In this document: positions 12,316-24,300 of the stretch, in pieces
Layout of the letters: every line of letters begins with the position of its first letter
How positions within the stretch are numbered: the first letter of the stretch is position 1
NCBI RefSeq assembly: GCF_000005505.3
Contig: NC_016132.3
Span: forward strand, 53,334,914 to 53,398,913
Direction: 5' to 3'
From: Brachypodium distachyon
Lineage: Eukaryota > Streptophyta > Magnoliopsida > Poales > Poaceae
Length of the DNA stretch: 64,000 nt
Notes under the pieces: model-generated
Told to the model about the DNA's origin: nothing
The model's database searches: none
Seen by the model: the letters and a program-made list of their open reading frames with translations, nothing else
Translations under genes and position numbers: made by a program

Positions 12316-14440
12316 CTAAATGTAATAAGTTCTTGTCCTAAGTGAATATTTTCAAATTTGATCAGGTTTCTAGAAAAATCTTATTGGCACAAAAATCATG
12401 TCTGACAGGACATGACAACTGAGTGCCTTATTGGCGAATTAATCTCTCACGATGCGCCTACGATGGCTAGCTTCTCCTATCCACGCGAACACGCGATGAT
12501 GCCATGATGCCTGGTTGGTTAATAAGCACGTAATTCAGCACTAGCGATCAATATATGCACGTACTGATCTAAAGTATCATGGAAGAAAAGCTACGATTCG
12601 AATGAACGATTCTACCTGCTAATTAAGCTACACTGCTATGAGTCAAACAAAGTGCAGTAAAGTACCATTTGCATTGTGTTCTACGGGAGGATGATGTCGT
12701 CTCGTGCATGTGCCGATGTGCGTGTCCTCGGCAGGCTTCACCGACACACGCACGGCCCGGTGGCAATGTATGTGGCAGACAAAGATTTGTTGCCCGTCAC
12801 CTTTTCCTATATATTCTAGTACGGAGTAATATATACGGTGCCTTCGCACGATTACGTACGTGGGACTATCTGTTCCAGCGTCGCTGTCCTCGAAACAGTT
12901 GTTGCAGACTGCAGACATGTTACTACTAGTGCCGAGAAACACCGCCGCATCGGCTTGCCATAATTTTTCCGGCAGATGTTCAAACTATTTCTGCTATATT
13001 CATGTCCCCAATGCATCGGGCATTGGCGAGGGGGGCTGCTGCGTCAGTGAGCGCCAAAACAGATAGATAATAATGCAAAGCATGAGAAGCCACTGTTGCA
13101 TGTTTGAACAGACGCGTAGTATTCATGTACGCGTGCCAGTATCGTCTTCTTGGTCTCTATTCTCTGACCCAGACCACGTGCAAGGCAGTGCACGCACGTA
13201 CGATGCACTGGCTAATTACTGCTGGCGCGGCCATGGTATTTTTGCCATATCGGAGACCTGACGCGAGGCAAATAAATAGGCCGTGATCTAGGCGAATTGA
13301 AGGAGGTCGTCCATGGCATAGGGTCAAAGCATAGTGTGGCCGTACGGCAGGTCGAGAGACGACAGCTGTTGAGGCTCCAGAAATGCCGCTGCGCCTTGAT
13401 CAGTGACATGCAGAAACCTCAGAGAGCTGGCCGTACGTACACGTACTGGTCAAAGACAGCGCGCCAAAAAAGCAGCGTACATGGTGCTCGAGATCTCCGT
13501 CTCCTTGCCTCCTCGGTCCAGTATCAATCGGCTCCATTCTCTCAAGTATGAAGCCGTGAAGGAGTCCCTAGCAGTACGTGTTTCATCTTTGAAGTTTGAC
13601 CACTCCACTCACCGGCATCATATCCATTTGGCATTTTGGTTCTTCGTCTATGAGGCTGCTGGAAGAAACAAAACGCCAGGTCCCAGGGCTACCGGGACGG
13701 ACGTATAAAGCAAAGCCTCTTCTTCTCCTTACACTTGGATCGAACGTTGCCGATGAGCTAGCGCTGCAGCAGCTGGGCCGGGCCAAGCAGAGCCAGGCAC
13801 GCATGCAGGGGATCGCAAGCCGATAGATGCCCGGGCAGGGCAACGTTGCGAGCTGGCGGACAGCATGCGGTGGCTGGGCCGGCGGGCGGCATCAGGCACC
13901 GCAGCAGTGCCCTGTTGTGTTTGACCGGGCTTTTAGTAGAGTGCATGGCCTGGCGCGGCCGCGGGAGCGAGGGAAAGGGAGAGGGAAAAATGGTCCATCC
14001 GCGAGCGGGCTGCGCTGTGGCCAGGATGGCCGACCGCCCGTCCATGGCCACCTTCCCGAGGCGGAGGACGCGCGACTTGTTGCTCCAGCACGTCCGAGCG
14101 AGGCAGGCAGCGCCCGGTCCACCGCTCCGCGCACCAGTCTCTGCTCTGCCTTCCCGCTCGCGCGCTACAGTCTAAAGCTGACGCCGCTGAAACCGCAACA
14201 GCGCACGCACGCGGCACGCTACGGACCACGTACGGGCTTGAGATCCCTCTCATCATCATCCCTCTCGGTGCATTCACGGTTGTCCGCCCGCCCGCTTGCC
14301 ATGCCACAGATGCCACCGTCCAGTCCGCGCCCAACCCGGCCACCCGGCATCGCCATTCCGGGGCCCCTTTACCTTTCATCCGTACCGTGGTACACAGTAC
14401 GCACGACCTAGCTCTAGCTCTAGCTACCTGGAGACGAAGA
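12316..14440. other. Intergenic region downstream of the laccase
   Basis: No gene recognised. The interval 13800-14400 is GC-rich with open frames on both strands, but without family similarity, a consistent start or codon pattern that I can defend. Confidence 0.4.
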
Positions 14441-14459
14441 ATGCTTCAGATCTGTATCA

Positions 14460-15287
14460 CAGGTTGGGTTCTTGGCTGATTTCTCTCTAGATCTGAGCTT
14501 GGACTCCGTCTCTTCTCTGATTCCTTGTCCCCATGGTGGTGGATGGGGTGACGGTGGAGGAAGGCCTTTTGGTATTTGTTCTGGAGGCCTTGCCCCTTCT
14601 CTTTTCTTGGGTCGCCATTGTGGCGGACAGAAAAAGAAGGTCGTGAGCTATGTCGGCCCTCCCCGATCCGGTGATTCTCCCCTCTGTTTTCCTTTCTCTC
14701 GTCCTGTTGCGTACTGGAATCTTGGGGAGTCGGTTCTGCCGTTTTCATTTCCGGCAAGCCGCCATGGTGGCGGATGTGGTGATGAATGTGTGGAGTTGCT
14801 TAATCCTCTTCGATTTGGTACCTGTGTGCAATCCTCCAGTGCTGATGTTCTAAGATTTGGACCAGCTGCATCATCTACAAATGCTGAGACCAGATGTGAA
14901 GCCTCTTCAAAATCTACAACTCAATCCTCTACCTCCTATGCACAAGTCCGAAAGACCAGATGTGAAGCCTCTTCAAAATCTACAACTCAATCCTCTACCT
15001 CCTATGCACAAGTCCGAAAGACCGACCGTTGAGCCACCAGCGGGTCATCAACTGGCTAGCACCACTTCGGAGGCCCTTCAAGGTTCGGTCAGCTGCTTTG
15101 CGTCGGATGTCTCCCCCGAACAAGCAGGTGGCTTCTGTCGAAATTTTCAGCAACTCTTAACCGTAGTTTTAGCCTCTTATTTACACCGGTGTATGCTTCT
15201 GTATGTTGCACGTAGTACTTCATTTATTGCTTTGTAATCTTCTTACTTTTAATATTATATATCCCTTTTACAAAAAAAAGTCACCAC
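14460..15287 (+). mobile_element. Possible poly(A)-tailed retroposed sequence (LINE-like 3' end)
   Basis: The segment ends TTTGTAATCTTCTTACTTTT followed by AATATTATATATCCCTTTTAC and eight A's, an ending typical of plant non-LTR retroelements. It contains an open frame, 14472-15032, with no recognised domain except an internal exact 66-bp duplication. I could not find a target-site duplication, so the 5' limit is approximate. It could equally be part of an unrecognised gene. Confidence 0.35.
14888..15019 (+). repeat. Exact 66-bp tandem duplication (22 codons)
   Basis: The unit starting GACCAGATGTGAAGCCTCTT occupies 14888-14953 and 14954-15019 with no differences visible. Its length is a multiple of three, so the surrounding open frame is kept (peptide unit starting RCEASSKSTTQSSTSYAQVR). 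Confidence 0.9.
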
Positions 15288-15841
15288 CCGCCACTGTTCA
15301 TCACTCTTCCTCATACAGTGTGTCTGTGTATCTGCTTAGATGGGCAACAATGGTCAAATTTGCTGATGAATGGTCTGCTGGTACTATTTCATCACGACGT
15401 GACCGTGATTGGATGGTTCTGTCTGTATATAATTGTGTGGCTTGTCATATTTAAAATATGGACTAGTAAAATATAACGAGTCTCTAACGCGGTATTAACT
15501 CGTACGGCGCTTGTCATTTCTCAACCACTTCGGTCAAAGTCTGTATTCTGTATTTGCTAGAGAAAAGAGGCTGGCCCCGTCCCTGACAAGACCGTGTTTT
15601 TGCACGAGGGCGCGCGAGAACTAAGTACTCTAAAACGCAGAGCAAAGTATAGATAGGTTCCATTAATTTCACAGCAGAGAGCTAGTAGCGTTCTAGACTA
15701 GAAGAAGCGACACGTAGGAGATAAGAAATGGGTTTGAGAACTTTGTCTGAACAGCAAAAGCCCTGCATACTCCGCAGAAAAACACCAAGTAGGTCCTTCC
15801 GGGGTCGGCACATGGTCCCACAAGCACACACACGGCTCCAT

Positions 15842-15847
15842 TATATA
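15842..15847 (+). promoter_or_regulatory. TATA box of the DVL gene
   Basis: TATATA within CATTATATAGTC, 175 bp upstream of the DVL ATG. Confidence 0.55.
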
Positions 15848-16016
15848 GTCAGGTATATGCTCTTCCCCAAGAGAGCTTCCCACCTCAGTTACAGTTACCC
15901 ACAGCTCACTCGTCTCGACTCTCCCTTTGGCCAAGCTTCCACCCACTTTTCCCACAGATTCGCAGCTCCAGGTGTCACGAGAAGAGAGGAAGTTCGTCGG
16001 CTGCCAGTGCTCGATC

Positions 16017-16220
16017 ATGGAGCTCTACGCCGCCGAGGATAAGCAGCCCAGGAAGAAGAGCGGCAAGGCGGCGATGAGCGTTCGTGGCAATGGCAATGGC
16101 AATGGCAAGAGCAGGCCGTCCTTCCCCGGCCGGTGCGCGAGGCTCGTCAAGGAGCAGCGCGCGCGGTTCTACATCATGCGCCGCTGCGTCACCATGCTCG
16201 TCTGCTGGCGTGACGCCTGA
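16017..16220 (+). CDS. DVL/ROTUNDIFOLIA (RTFL) small peptide, 67 aa
   Basis: Member of the plant-specific DVL/RTFL family of small membrane-associated polypeptides. Overexpression of members alters organ shape by limiting cell proliferation along one axis. The conserved domain fills the C-terminal half: RCARLVKEQRARFYIMRRC followed by VTMLVCWRDA. The N-terminal half is basic and of low complexity, with a GNGNGNG run from a short TGGCAA-type repeat. The start chosen is the first ATG that gives the compact form, MELYAAEDKQP. The frame is also open upstream to an ATG at 15927, which would add 30 residues, but the family is normally short. Single exon, as usual. Confidence 0.92.
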   Translation: MELYAAEDKQPRKKSGKAAMSVRGNGNGNGKSRPSFPGRCARLVKEQRARFYIMRRCVTMLVCWRDA

Positions 16221-17202
16221 GGCTGAGAGATCAGGCACGCCGCGGGCAAGGTCAATCGGGAAGAGAGGAGCAAACAAAGGCCCCCCCTGGCTCGTTCGTC
16301 AGGAAGGACCTTTATTTTCACATGTGTAAAGAGTAGAATTTTTTCTTCTTCTCCCCCTCCTTTTCCTTTTTCTTGTCAGGAGTAGAGCAACCGCAGTGTC
16401 GCATTTTTTGTTGGGTTTTGATGTCACGTGAGCATCTAATATAGTGGAACTATTGATCCGTCAAAGTGGGCGGTTTCCTTATTGGGTTGGAGTTATAAGA
16501 TCACTGCGTCATCTTCGATCCTGCCTCCCTTGCTTGACTCCTTGGTGTGCGTGTGATTCATCGGAGTGCGAAGAGATGCTCCTTTGAAAGCTTAACATTT
16601 GGGCAACTAGCTGCTTTTCGTCGACATATTCTTTCTTTACTCCTGGAAAGCACCCGGCACTTACCAGCAAGTGCTTCGATCCTAGAGTAATTAACATTTT
16701 ACAACTGCATTCGTACAAGATATAGCCGGAGAAAAACTCTGCTTAAACCAAGGAGAGTACATCAGCTAGTTTTTACCCGCGCGTGGTAGCCGTATAAAGA
16801 TGCAGCAACCGCAGAAGAGAATGGTAGGAGCCAAAGAAAGGAAATACCGTTGCTCGCGTTTTGACCCGGAACGAGGCTGTGTACACTCCCGAGGCCCAAG
16901 TGTGCTGACGCACTGCATTGTTTACTCCCAAAACGACACCTCCGTATCTGAGCATCCTGTGGATTGCACGCCATCACACGTAAAAATCCCCTCCACTCTA
17001 CGCTTGGACCAGCCGGGGCCGGAGCGCAGCGTACTTGGAAGCTGGAACCTACCAGTAGCCACACTGGAGTATCAGTTGAACAACATCCTCCAGAGTTCTA
17101 CCAACACGATTGCAAGACCATCAGATTGATTTTACCTGCGTCTCCCCGTTCCTCGTCTTACCATTTTCCTGGAAACACGTTTAGTTTCCTTGTTACTCGG
17201 GA
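16221..17202. other. DVL 3' region and spacer
   Basis: A T-rich probable 3' UTR after the DVL stop, then unremarkable intergenic DNA up to the LINE target-site duplication. No gene seen. Confidence 0.4.
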
Positions 17203-17215
17203 GGAGTCACGGTGC

Positions 17216-18039
17216 ATTTTTTTCCGAAAAGGGGAAGCGATCCCGGCCTCTGCATCAATTGATGCACACAGCCATTTTTATTGCAATGTGATCAAAAAGC
17301 ATACAATTCATTGATCAACGATAGTCGATACAAAGATAAGCCAACGAAATAGCTCTAACAAGACGAAATTATGCATCTAGGCGTCTAGTACACCGCCAGC
17401 CAGCCTGGCTGAAGATATCCCGAACGACCATCTAGTCGGTTGCATCCAGTATCCAAAGGTTCCCGCAGACGCGCAGGAAGTAGGAAAGCCCACAGTCGGA
17501 TCCAATGGGTAGATCTGAAAACAACCTGCAAAAAATGTGGAACTCTGATTCTATTAAGAACAACATCATTTCTGCAGTTCCAAATAGCCCAACAGAAAGC
17601 CGAAACTCCCATTCGAATATGAGCCTTAATTTTGTTGTCTAACCCATTAAGCCAGTTGCCAAATAAATTAGTAATCGAAATCGGTGGAGACAGATTAAAA
17701 GTAATATAAATGATGCGTCACACAATGCGAGCTAAAGGACACGAAATAAAGAGGTGATGTACAGTTTCATCGGAGTCACAAAAACAACACTTTAAACTCC
17801 CCTCCCAGTTTCGTTTCGCAAGATTCTCTTTAGTCAAAAGAACCTTGCGGTCAAGAAACCACATAAATATCTTCACTTTTGAAGGAATTTTTAACTTCCA
17901 CAAGTATTTCCGATGAAAAACCGTTTGTCCTTTCATAAAGTCTGCGTATCATAGATTTTACAGTAAAAATGTCCGAGAAAAATAGACTCCAAACAAACTT
18001 ATGCAGCTCACCGGAAAATTGCACCAACATCGAACAAGC
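17216..18039 (-). mobile_element. 5'-truncated LINE (non-LTR retrotransposon) with 13-bp target duplication
   Basis: Minus-strand insertion between two copies of GGAGTCACGGTGC (17203-17215 and 18040-18052). The 3' tail is at the left, where the plus strand begins ATTTTTTTTCC. The insert encodes only the end of ORF2. At 17936-17718 there is a zf-RVT domain with WKLKIPSKVKIFMWF, then CCFCDSDETVHHLFISCPLA (C-x2-C-x6-H-x4-C). At 17612-17385 there is the GVSAFCWAIWNCRNDVVLNR tail region. A stop (17717-17715) lies between the two frames, so it is inactive. There is no reverse transcriptase or endonuclease part: classic 5' truncation at insertion. Confidence 0.88.
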
Positions 18040-18668
18040 GGAGTCACGGTGCGCATACGTACGTTACGTACATACCCGCAACAATTATCCTGGGGATGAT
18101 GCCAGGGAGCCATGCTTGATGCCATGCTTTGCAGAATCAACATCAGCGAGGCAGTGGTCCTAGGATTCTATATTAAGGAGTACTCGCTGCCTAGTACCCT
18201 AGAGTCCTAGACCCTTTGCAGGTAACCAGCTATGGCAAGGATCATGTCATATCGAGAGGTGGCGCCGGACAGGAAACCCCCGCCGCTGCAACACATACGG
18301 TTTCTGCTACCTTCTGTCTCCCAGAGCCCATCTAGCTGGCCCTGAGGACGGTTGCATTCATATATTCTTTTTTCATTTGGATCCTAGTGGTGCGTCGAGT
18401 CGAGGAGAATAGCACGAGCAGTCGGGAGATATTTCCACGACGCAAAGCACTCCACAGAGGAAAACGGAGCAGAAGATCTAGTGCCGCGTAAGGTCAGAAT
18501 CTTCAGGTAAGCGACGTCACACACTACTCCGGTAGCTGTACACTTATCAGGCACAGGTGAGACGTGTGCCCAGCTGACACGAACTTTTTCCACGACTTTT
18601 GGGCTTGACCAAAAAATATTCAGCGACGGCATTCCAAGTGTATCTGCGTCTTCTCTAGAAGGAAGGAC

Positions 18669-18803
18669 ATGGCGACAGATGCTAATCCCACACCGGCCGG
18701 CCCCGCATACTCTTCCCGAATCCACAGATCAGCTCGCGGAGAACGCAGCAGCAGCAGCCAAATCACGGAACAACCTCGTCTCTCCAGCCTAAGAAAAATC
18801 AGG
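18669..18803 (+). other. Probable exon 1 of the FKBP20-1 gene, with an in-frame upstream ATG
   Basis: This is followed by a good donor (AGG|GTAAGTT at 18803/18804). The acceptor at 19053 gives GT-AG intron 1 in front of the FKBP start exon. From an ATG at 18669 the frame stays open through the exon (45 codons, Ser/Arg rich, starting MATDANPTPAG). It joins the next exon in the same frame as the FKBP domain. In the usual model this exon would be 5' UTR. The transcription start is unknown. Confidence 0.45.
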
Positions 18804-19078
18804 GTAAGTTATGTTCCGCCTGGAATTGGAAAACACTCCGCTTGATCTTTTGAATGTTGTTTTCGCGCTTGGATGAACTGAAGAACGATATAGCATGAAT
18901 TTTGAGAACGTATTCGGTTTTTTTGCTGACCTTTTGGAAGTAAGTAGAGAGGAATAAAAAAAAACAGCTGCGTCTGCTCAATATCCAAGGTAGAGCAAAG
19001 TGATCATGTTTGCGTTGTGACTAAGTGCTTGTGGTTTTTATGCTGCTTTTCAGGGTCCCTTTTTGCATAAATCTAGTC

Positions 19079-20562
19079 ATGGCTGGCAGCGAGACCATAG
19101 AATTAACAGGGATGGAGGTGTTATTAAGACAGTGATCAGGGAAGCAAAAGCTGACGCTATTGCACCTTCAGATAGCCTTCCTTTTGTTGATGGTATGCAG
19201 TTGTGCAGTTATCCGCATGTTGTCTCAGCTAAACGTAGTTCTCTGTAACTTCTTCTTCTTCTGTGTAATTATTTACCTGTGCAGCCAAATAGAGGCGTTA
19301 TATTCCATCCCTGGTTCATTTATCTGGTTAAAAAGTACCGTTCTCTTTTGACGAAACACTGAAATGCTGTGAACTCAGACTTCGTCCTTCATGTTAAAAA
19401 ATGTTATCTCTTGATGAAACGCTTAAATAATACAAAATCAGTCTTTGATATACCATCTCAAGGCACTTTGTTTTTGAAGAAAAACCCTAGGTGAATTACC
19501 TACTGATCTCAAGGCACTTTGATCATACAACGGAATGAAATGCTACTAAAATCAGCAGTTTCTGACAGTTAAAATAGAGGGCACGTTTGTTATGAATAGC
19601 TGAATTATACTGGCGTTATAATCAGTTTCTATCTTGTATATAGTTCATTACGAAGGCACACTTGTTGAGAATGGTAAAGTGTTTGACACTACTTACGAAG
19701 ACAACTCTGTCTTCTCTTTTGAAATTGGAGAAGGAAATGTCATTAAGGCATGGGATATAGCTGTGAAAACTATGAAGGTGAATGGATGATCTAATAGCTT
19801 CTTCTTTATGATGATAATCTCAAAGCATTTTTTTTCTGATAAAGTATTATTCTATCGGAAACTCAAAGGTCGGAGAAGTTGCGAAGATCATATGCAAGCC
19901 GGAATATGCATATGGAGCTGCAGGTTCACATCCAGAGATACCTCCAGAGTATGTTTGCTATCTAACTTCAGGTTCATTATGAACGTCAGGCGGGTTTCCA
20001 AAGTGAGGGTAACAGCTTTGTTTGTTTTCTGCAGTGCAACACTCATTTTTGAGGTAGAGTTAATGGTATGCAGGCCGAGGAAGGGCTCAAGTGTTGAGAG
20101 CGCGTCTGAAGAGAAAGCTAGGCTTGAGTAAGATCTCTGAATAATTTCTGAGTTTCCTCATTACCCACAATCAAGCTCGCTTGCAATTCTATAAAATTGC
20201 ATGAGACATGTAATAATGCGTGCATTTTACCAATCTGCGTGTGTCAATTCTGTCTGCATAATAACAGTTCGTGGTGACACCTGCCAATCTAGTCAAAGTT
20301 ATTGAAAAGGGTATCCACGAGATGCTCAGCAAGTGGAACCTGACGTCTATATCCAAGATTTACAGGCTAATTTGGCCGTCGAGTAATCCTTTTTCTCTGA
20401 CAAAATATTGATGTGAACAGAGAGTTAAAGAAGCAGCGGGAGACAGCTGCTGGAGCCAAAGAGCAGGAGAAGAAAAGAAGGGAAGAAGCGAAAGCCACAG
20501 CAGCTACTCGTGTGCAAGCGAAACTAGAAGCGAAGAAGGGCAAGGGGAAGAAAGCCAAATAG
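19079..20562 (+). CDS. FKBP20-1: FKBP20-1 type peptidyl-prolyl isomerase, with a 1-base frameshift after the usual start
   Basis: Nuclear FK506-binding-type prolyl isomerase. Exons from the canonical ATG: 19079-19192, 19644-19777, 19869-19948, 20035-20127 and 20421-20562. The protein begins [11 protein letters not shown], as in family members. The domain then runs [60 protein letters not shown] and [20 protein letters not shown]. It ends in a charged coiled-coil tail with [10 protein letters not shown]. Between 19110 and 19111 one base is missing relative to the expected ACAGGNGATGGAGG. The summed coding length is 563 nt, not a multiple of three, and translation from this ATG stops after 18 codons. 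All later exons keep phase. The frame is intact if translation starts at 18669 in exon 1 (240 aa in total). It is either a recently damaged gene, a sequence error, or a gene with a new N-terminus. Confidence 0.85.
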
Positions 20563-21321
20563 ACAGCAACCATGTGACGTTCACAACAACGAGTACGAAG
20601 CATCTACAAACCTGGTTACCGTGCTTGAAACTCCTCATGACCGTATCTGTCTGTTATTTCTAGAATACTGTCCGTATCTGTCTGTAAAAATAGAAGAATA
20701 AGAGTTGCTACACAAATTTGTATTGGACATACCTTAAGAGATGGGAGGTAGCCCTGAGTTTTGGTAGCGCCTGCAAGTCCAATGCAGCACTGCCATGGCC
20801 GATAACTTGCGCGCTCTGATCTACTGCTGTTGGTACGTGATCACATCAGATTGCATGCAGTAAACTGGGAAACAGCCCTTAAACTTACCTTGAAATTTCG
20901 AAATTTACCCACCACAGTTTCACAGGCAAAATGTTCCACAAATGCAACATCTATTTCAGGACAACTCTATACATATCGAAAATCTTGGATATTTGTCCCT
21001 ATGACCTGACGACAGAGTACATGAACTTCAGAAGAAGAAGAAAAACAGTACGTGCTTTACTTTACAACAGAGAAGTCTTTGACTCTTCAGTTCAGACTTC
21101 TGTGTATGAGTACGGGCCACTCCAGATTTACAGAGAGGCGTCAGTGACTTTTCTCATCAATTATGTCAAAAAGAAAACAAAAGAAAGAAAACTAACTAAA
21201 GTTAGGATTTCTGACTTCAGATTGGAGCCTGGAGGAAATACTCCTGAAGCTCCTCCCTATGTATCTTACACTCAGCATCATTCATGAATTCGATCCCATA
21301 AAAGCTCTTCAGGCAAGAGTT
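20563..21321. other. Spacer between convergent FKBP20-1 and S-acyltransferase genes
   Basis: The two genes end tail to tail about 760 bp apart, so this stretch should hold both 3' UTRs. No further coding sequence is supported. Confidence 0.5.
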
Positions 21322-24300
21322 TCAAGACATTGAAAGGTGCTCTTCTTTTTTGAATGGTGGTGCGGATAGCGGAATATCATATGATGTGCGAAAACGAATG
21401 CCATTGCCTATGTTCCTCGATACTGGGCAGAGCCAACACAATATATTAGGACCTAGCACCTGTTATAGGGGGAAAAAAAACTTGAGGTTATTGATGCCCC
21501 ATGGCTCCTACCATACTTTAAGAGATAATTTAACAAATTAAGAAGCATTCTGAACTTAAGTTTAGTATACTTTTACTGACACAGATATTTGGCATATGCA
21601 CCCATTAGCAACTATGCACACTTTGATATGTTTTTAAAATATTCACAATGATATGTTTTTTAAATTGTGTATTATTTGAGACTAGCATAAATTGTGCCAA
21701 AATATGCACCTGCACCCACTGTATGTTTCATGAAAAAACCCTCTAGCCAAAATGAAAAATAAAAGGTGTGTTTTTTACCCTAAACTATTACTCCTTCAGA
21801 TCCATAATAAGTGAACTTTTACATAGTTGGATTGGAGGGAGTACAAAAGTTCACTCGTCAACCATGAGCACTAGAAAGTGAACTTTTACATAGTTCAGGG
21901 CTGAAAAGGGACCTCTAGAGTGGTCTGAACTTCTCGTGCCAAAATAGCATAACAACCATACTGAACACAAGATGTCAGGCCACAAGAGCGGTCTGAACTC
22001 TCATGCCAAAATCTCAAGATATCAATTGTATGCTTCAATATTTGTCAATTTACTCCTTATTTTCAAGAATAGGCTTCTACTCCTTTTGAATGACCAAGTA
22101 GGAAACCCGGTCACATGCTCATGGGTGTACAGAAGGTAGCAAAGTTGTTTCTGTGTATGGGGTAAAGGTGCTATACAAATACTCCCTCCGTCCCGAATTA
22201 ACTGATGTGGATTTGTATAATAATCTATACAAATTCACACCAATTAATTAGAAGGAGGGAGTACAATTTATTAAGAAGAAATTTGCATCATTGCATGGTC
22301 ACATACTTCAATGCTGACGTGTTTGTGGCATGCGTAAAAGAGAAGTGATGAAAACAGTGCTTACTGAGACAATATTATGATAGACACCAAGATCATATGG
22401 ATGATGGTAAAGATTTCCAGCCTTTTCTGCCAACCACATTGCCCTAACTCCTTCATGGTACTGCAAACCACCAACACAGCTACCATTATCAATACACAAA
22501 CAATTAAGTCTTCAAAGACAAGGGTATCCTATTTTTCAAACCTCGATAGTAGTTTTATTGTGTGATATGAGGTAAATATGCCAACCCAAGAGAATGCCCA
22601 GTGCCAAAGCTAACGGGCATAGAATGACGCCGCAAATAATCTGCACATATAAAAACATTATTTTGTTGTTTTTCAGAAGAAACTTTCATCATTATCTTAT
22701 ATTCTGGCAACTGAAATGACCTTTTCAAGTACTTACTATTGATGTTCTAGGAGAATCTTTGACTGATTGTTCATCTTTAGGCGCACTATGCACAGCGCCC
22801 CCAATTAATAGAGCCTGATATAGATTTGAATCCTCTCATGCTCAATCTCAACACAAGCATAATTGCTAAAGTAAATCAACGATATTAAAGTACCATAGAA
22901 TAGAAGCTTGTAGTTGCAGCATACAGCACAAACACAAGGAAAATCTTATAATTCTCATGTCCAACACAATTGTTGATCCAAATACAGTGATGGTCCTGCA
23001 AAAAAGAAGTGGGATAATACTAATTAAAACAAAAGGAATAGATAAAAAGGGCTCAAAGTACTAGTATTGATCATCACCATTCTTAGAATACATCTCTTGC
23101 AGACACGACAATGATGAGCACGAGGTGGTTTATAATGAGAACACTTTTGGCAATATCTCAAGTCACCACCCTGCAAATGTTAAAGTGGAGGGCGATAAGT
23201 ACTTATAGAAAATACGGCAGTTGTCATTAAAAAATTGAATACACGCAACAAAATAATGTGTATTCTAGTGTACATAGGCAAACTGTCACGGGCTTTCAGT
23301 TTTTCACTTTTCTACAGTGAAGATACTGTCACCTAATCTTATTTCAGTGACATAGTCCATTAGGTGAGTTTGCTACCTAACTACACCTAAATCCAAGAAC
23401 TATTAACAAAGACACGATCCCAACAACTGAGAGTTTTCCAAATAAACCTTGATGGTTCAAAAAGAAGTAGTAGCAATGTAATAGTAGCCACTGAAGAAAC
23501 TGTAACAGAAAAAAGCAAAACCCAAAGAATGCAACACTAAAACAAGACAATGCCTATTATTCAATGGATGTGACTTGTGAGCACTGATGCAAGTCCTAAT
23601 ATGCAGTAATAGTGTCAACTTGTGAAATTCCATATTACAGTTAATCATATATTGCTTTTGAATCGACGTTTTTTTTATAATCTTTGGCAGTTGATCCCTG
23701 TAAGCTAATGTTGCCAAATCCATTGCATGTATTAGGTAGGCAAATACAAATCCTCCCATTCAGCATTAAGCACCAAGTATGTTAGACTGGGCCTAGATTG
23801 TGTGCTTAGATACTGTTATATAATTATGCTCAGTATGGGATCCAGCGAAGATCCACACCGTGTGCATTCTCATCCTGTACTTCAGATGGCTCCTTTTATT
23901 CATCAATCAAATACTAACCGATACAGTCAGGGGTGGGCCCAAGTTGCATCATGGGTATACATATGTACACACAAAAGTTTTGGCCCAAATTTTTTTTAGT
24001 AATTGGTAGATGAATTTAGTCATAAATACACATAAACAACAAAGATAAACATTTTCCTGCCAACCGTAGTCTGTAATGTCCTCGTCCGCAGATCACAAGA
24101 TACAGAGGTAAGAATAGTACGATACAGAGGAACATGGGTGTTCAAAAGGGAGACAAGAGTTAAGGGAAGATTCAGGTTTCTCTTTTCACTAGCACAGTAT
24201 CCATGTGCTGTTGCGGCCTAACAATACTCTACATGTTTAAAGACTCGGATCAATTGATTTCTTATCCACTCCCATCTCGATGACTTGTGCCAAAATCAAC

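Noticed and set aside
18384..18725. 113-codon minus-strand frame near the FKBP20-1 exon 1
   Set aside because: No domain, no splice context, and it overlaps the probable FKBP20-1 leader on the other strand.
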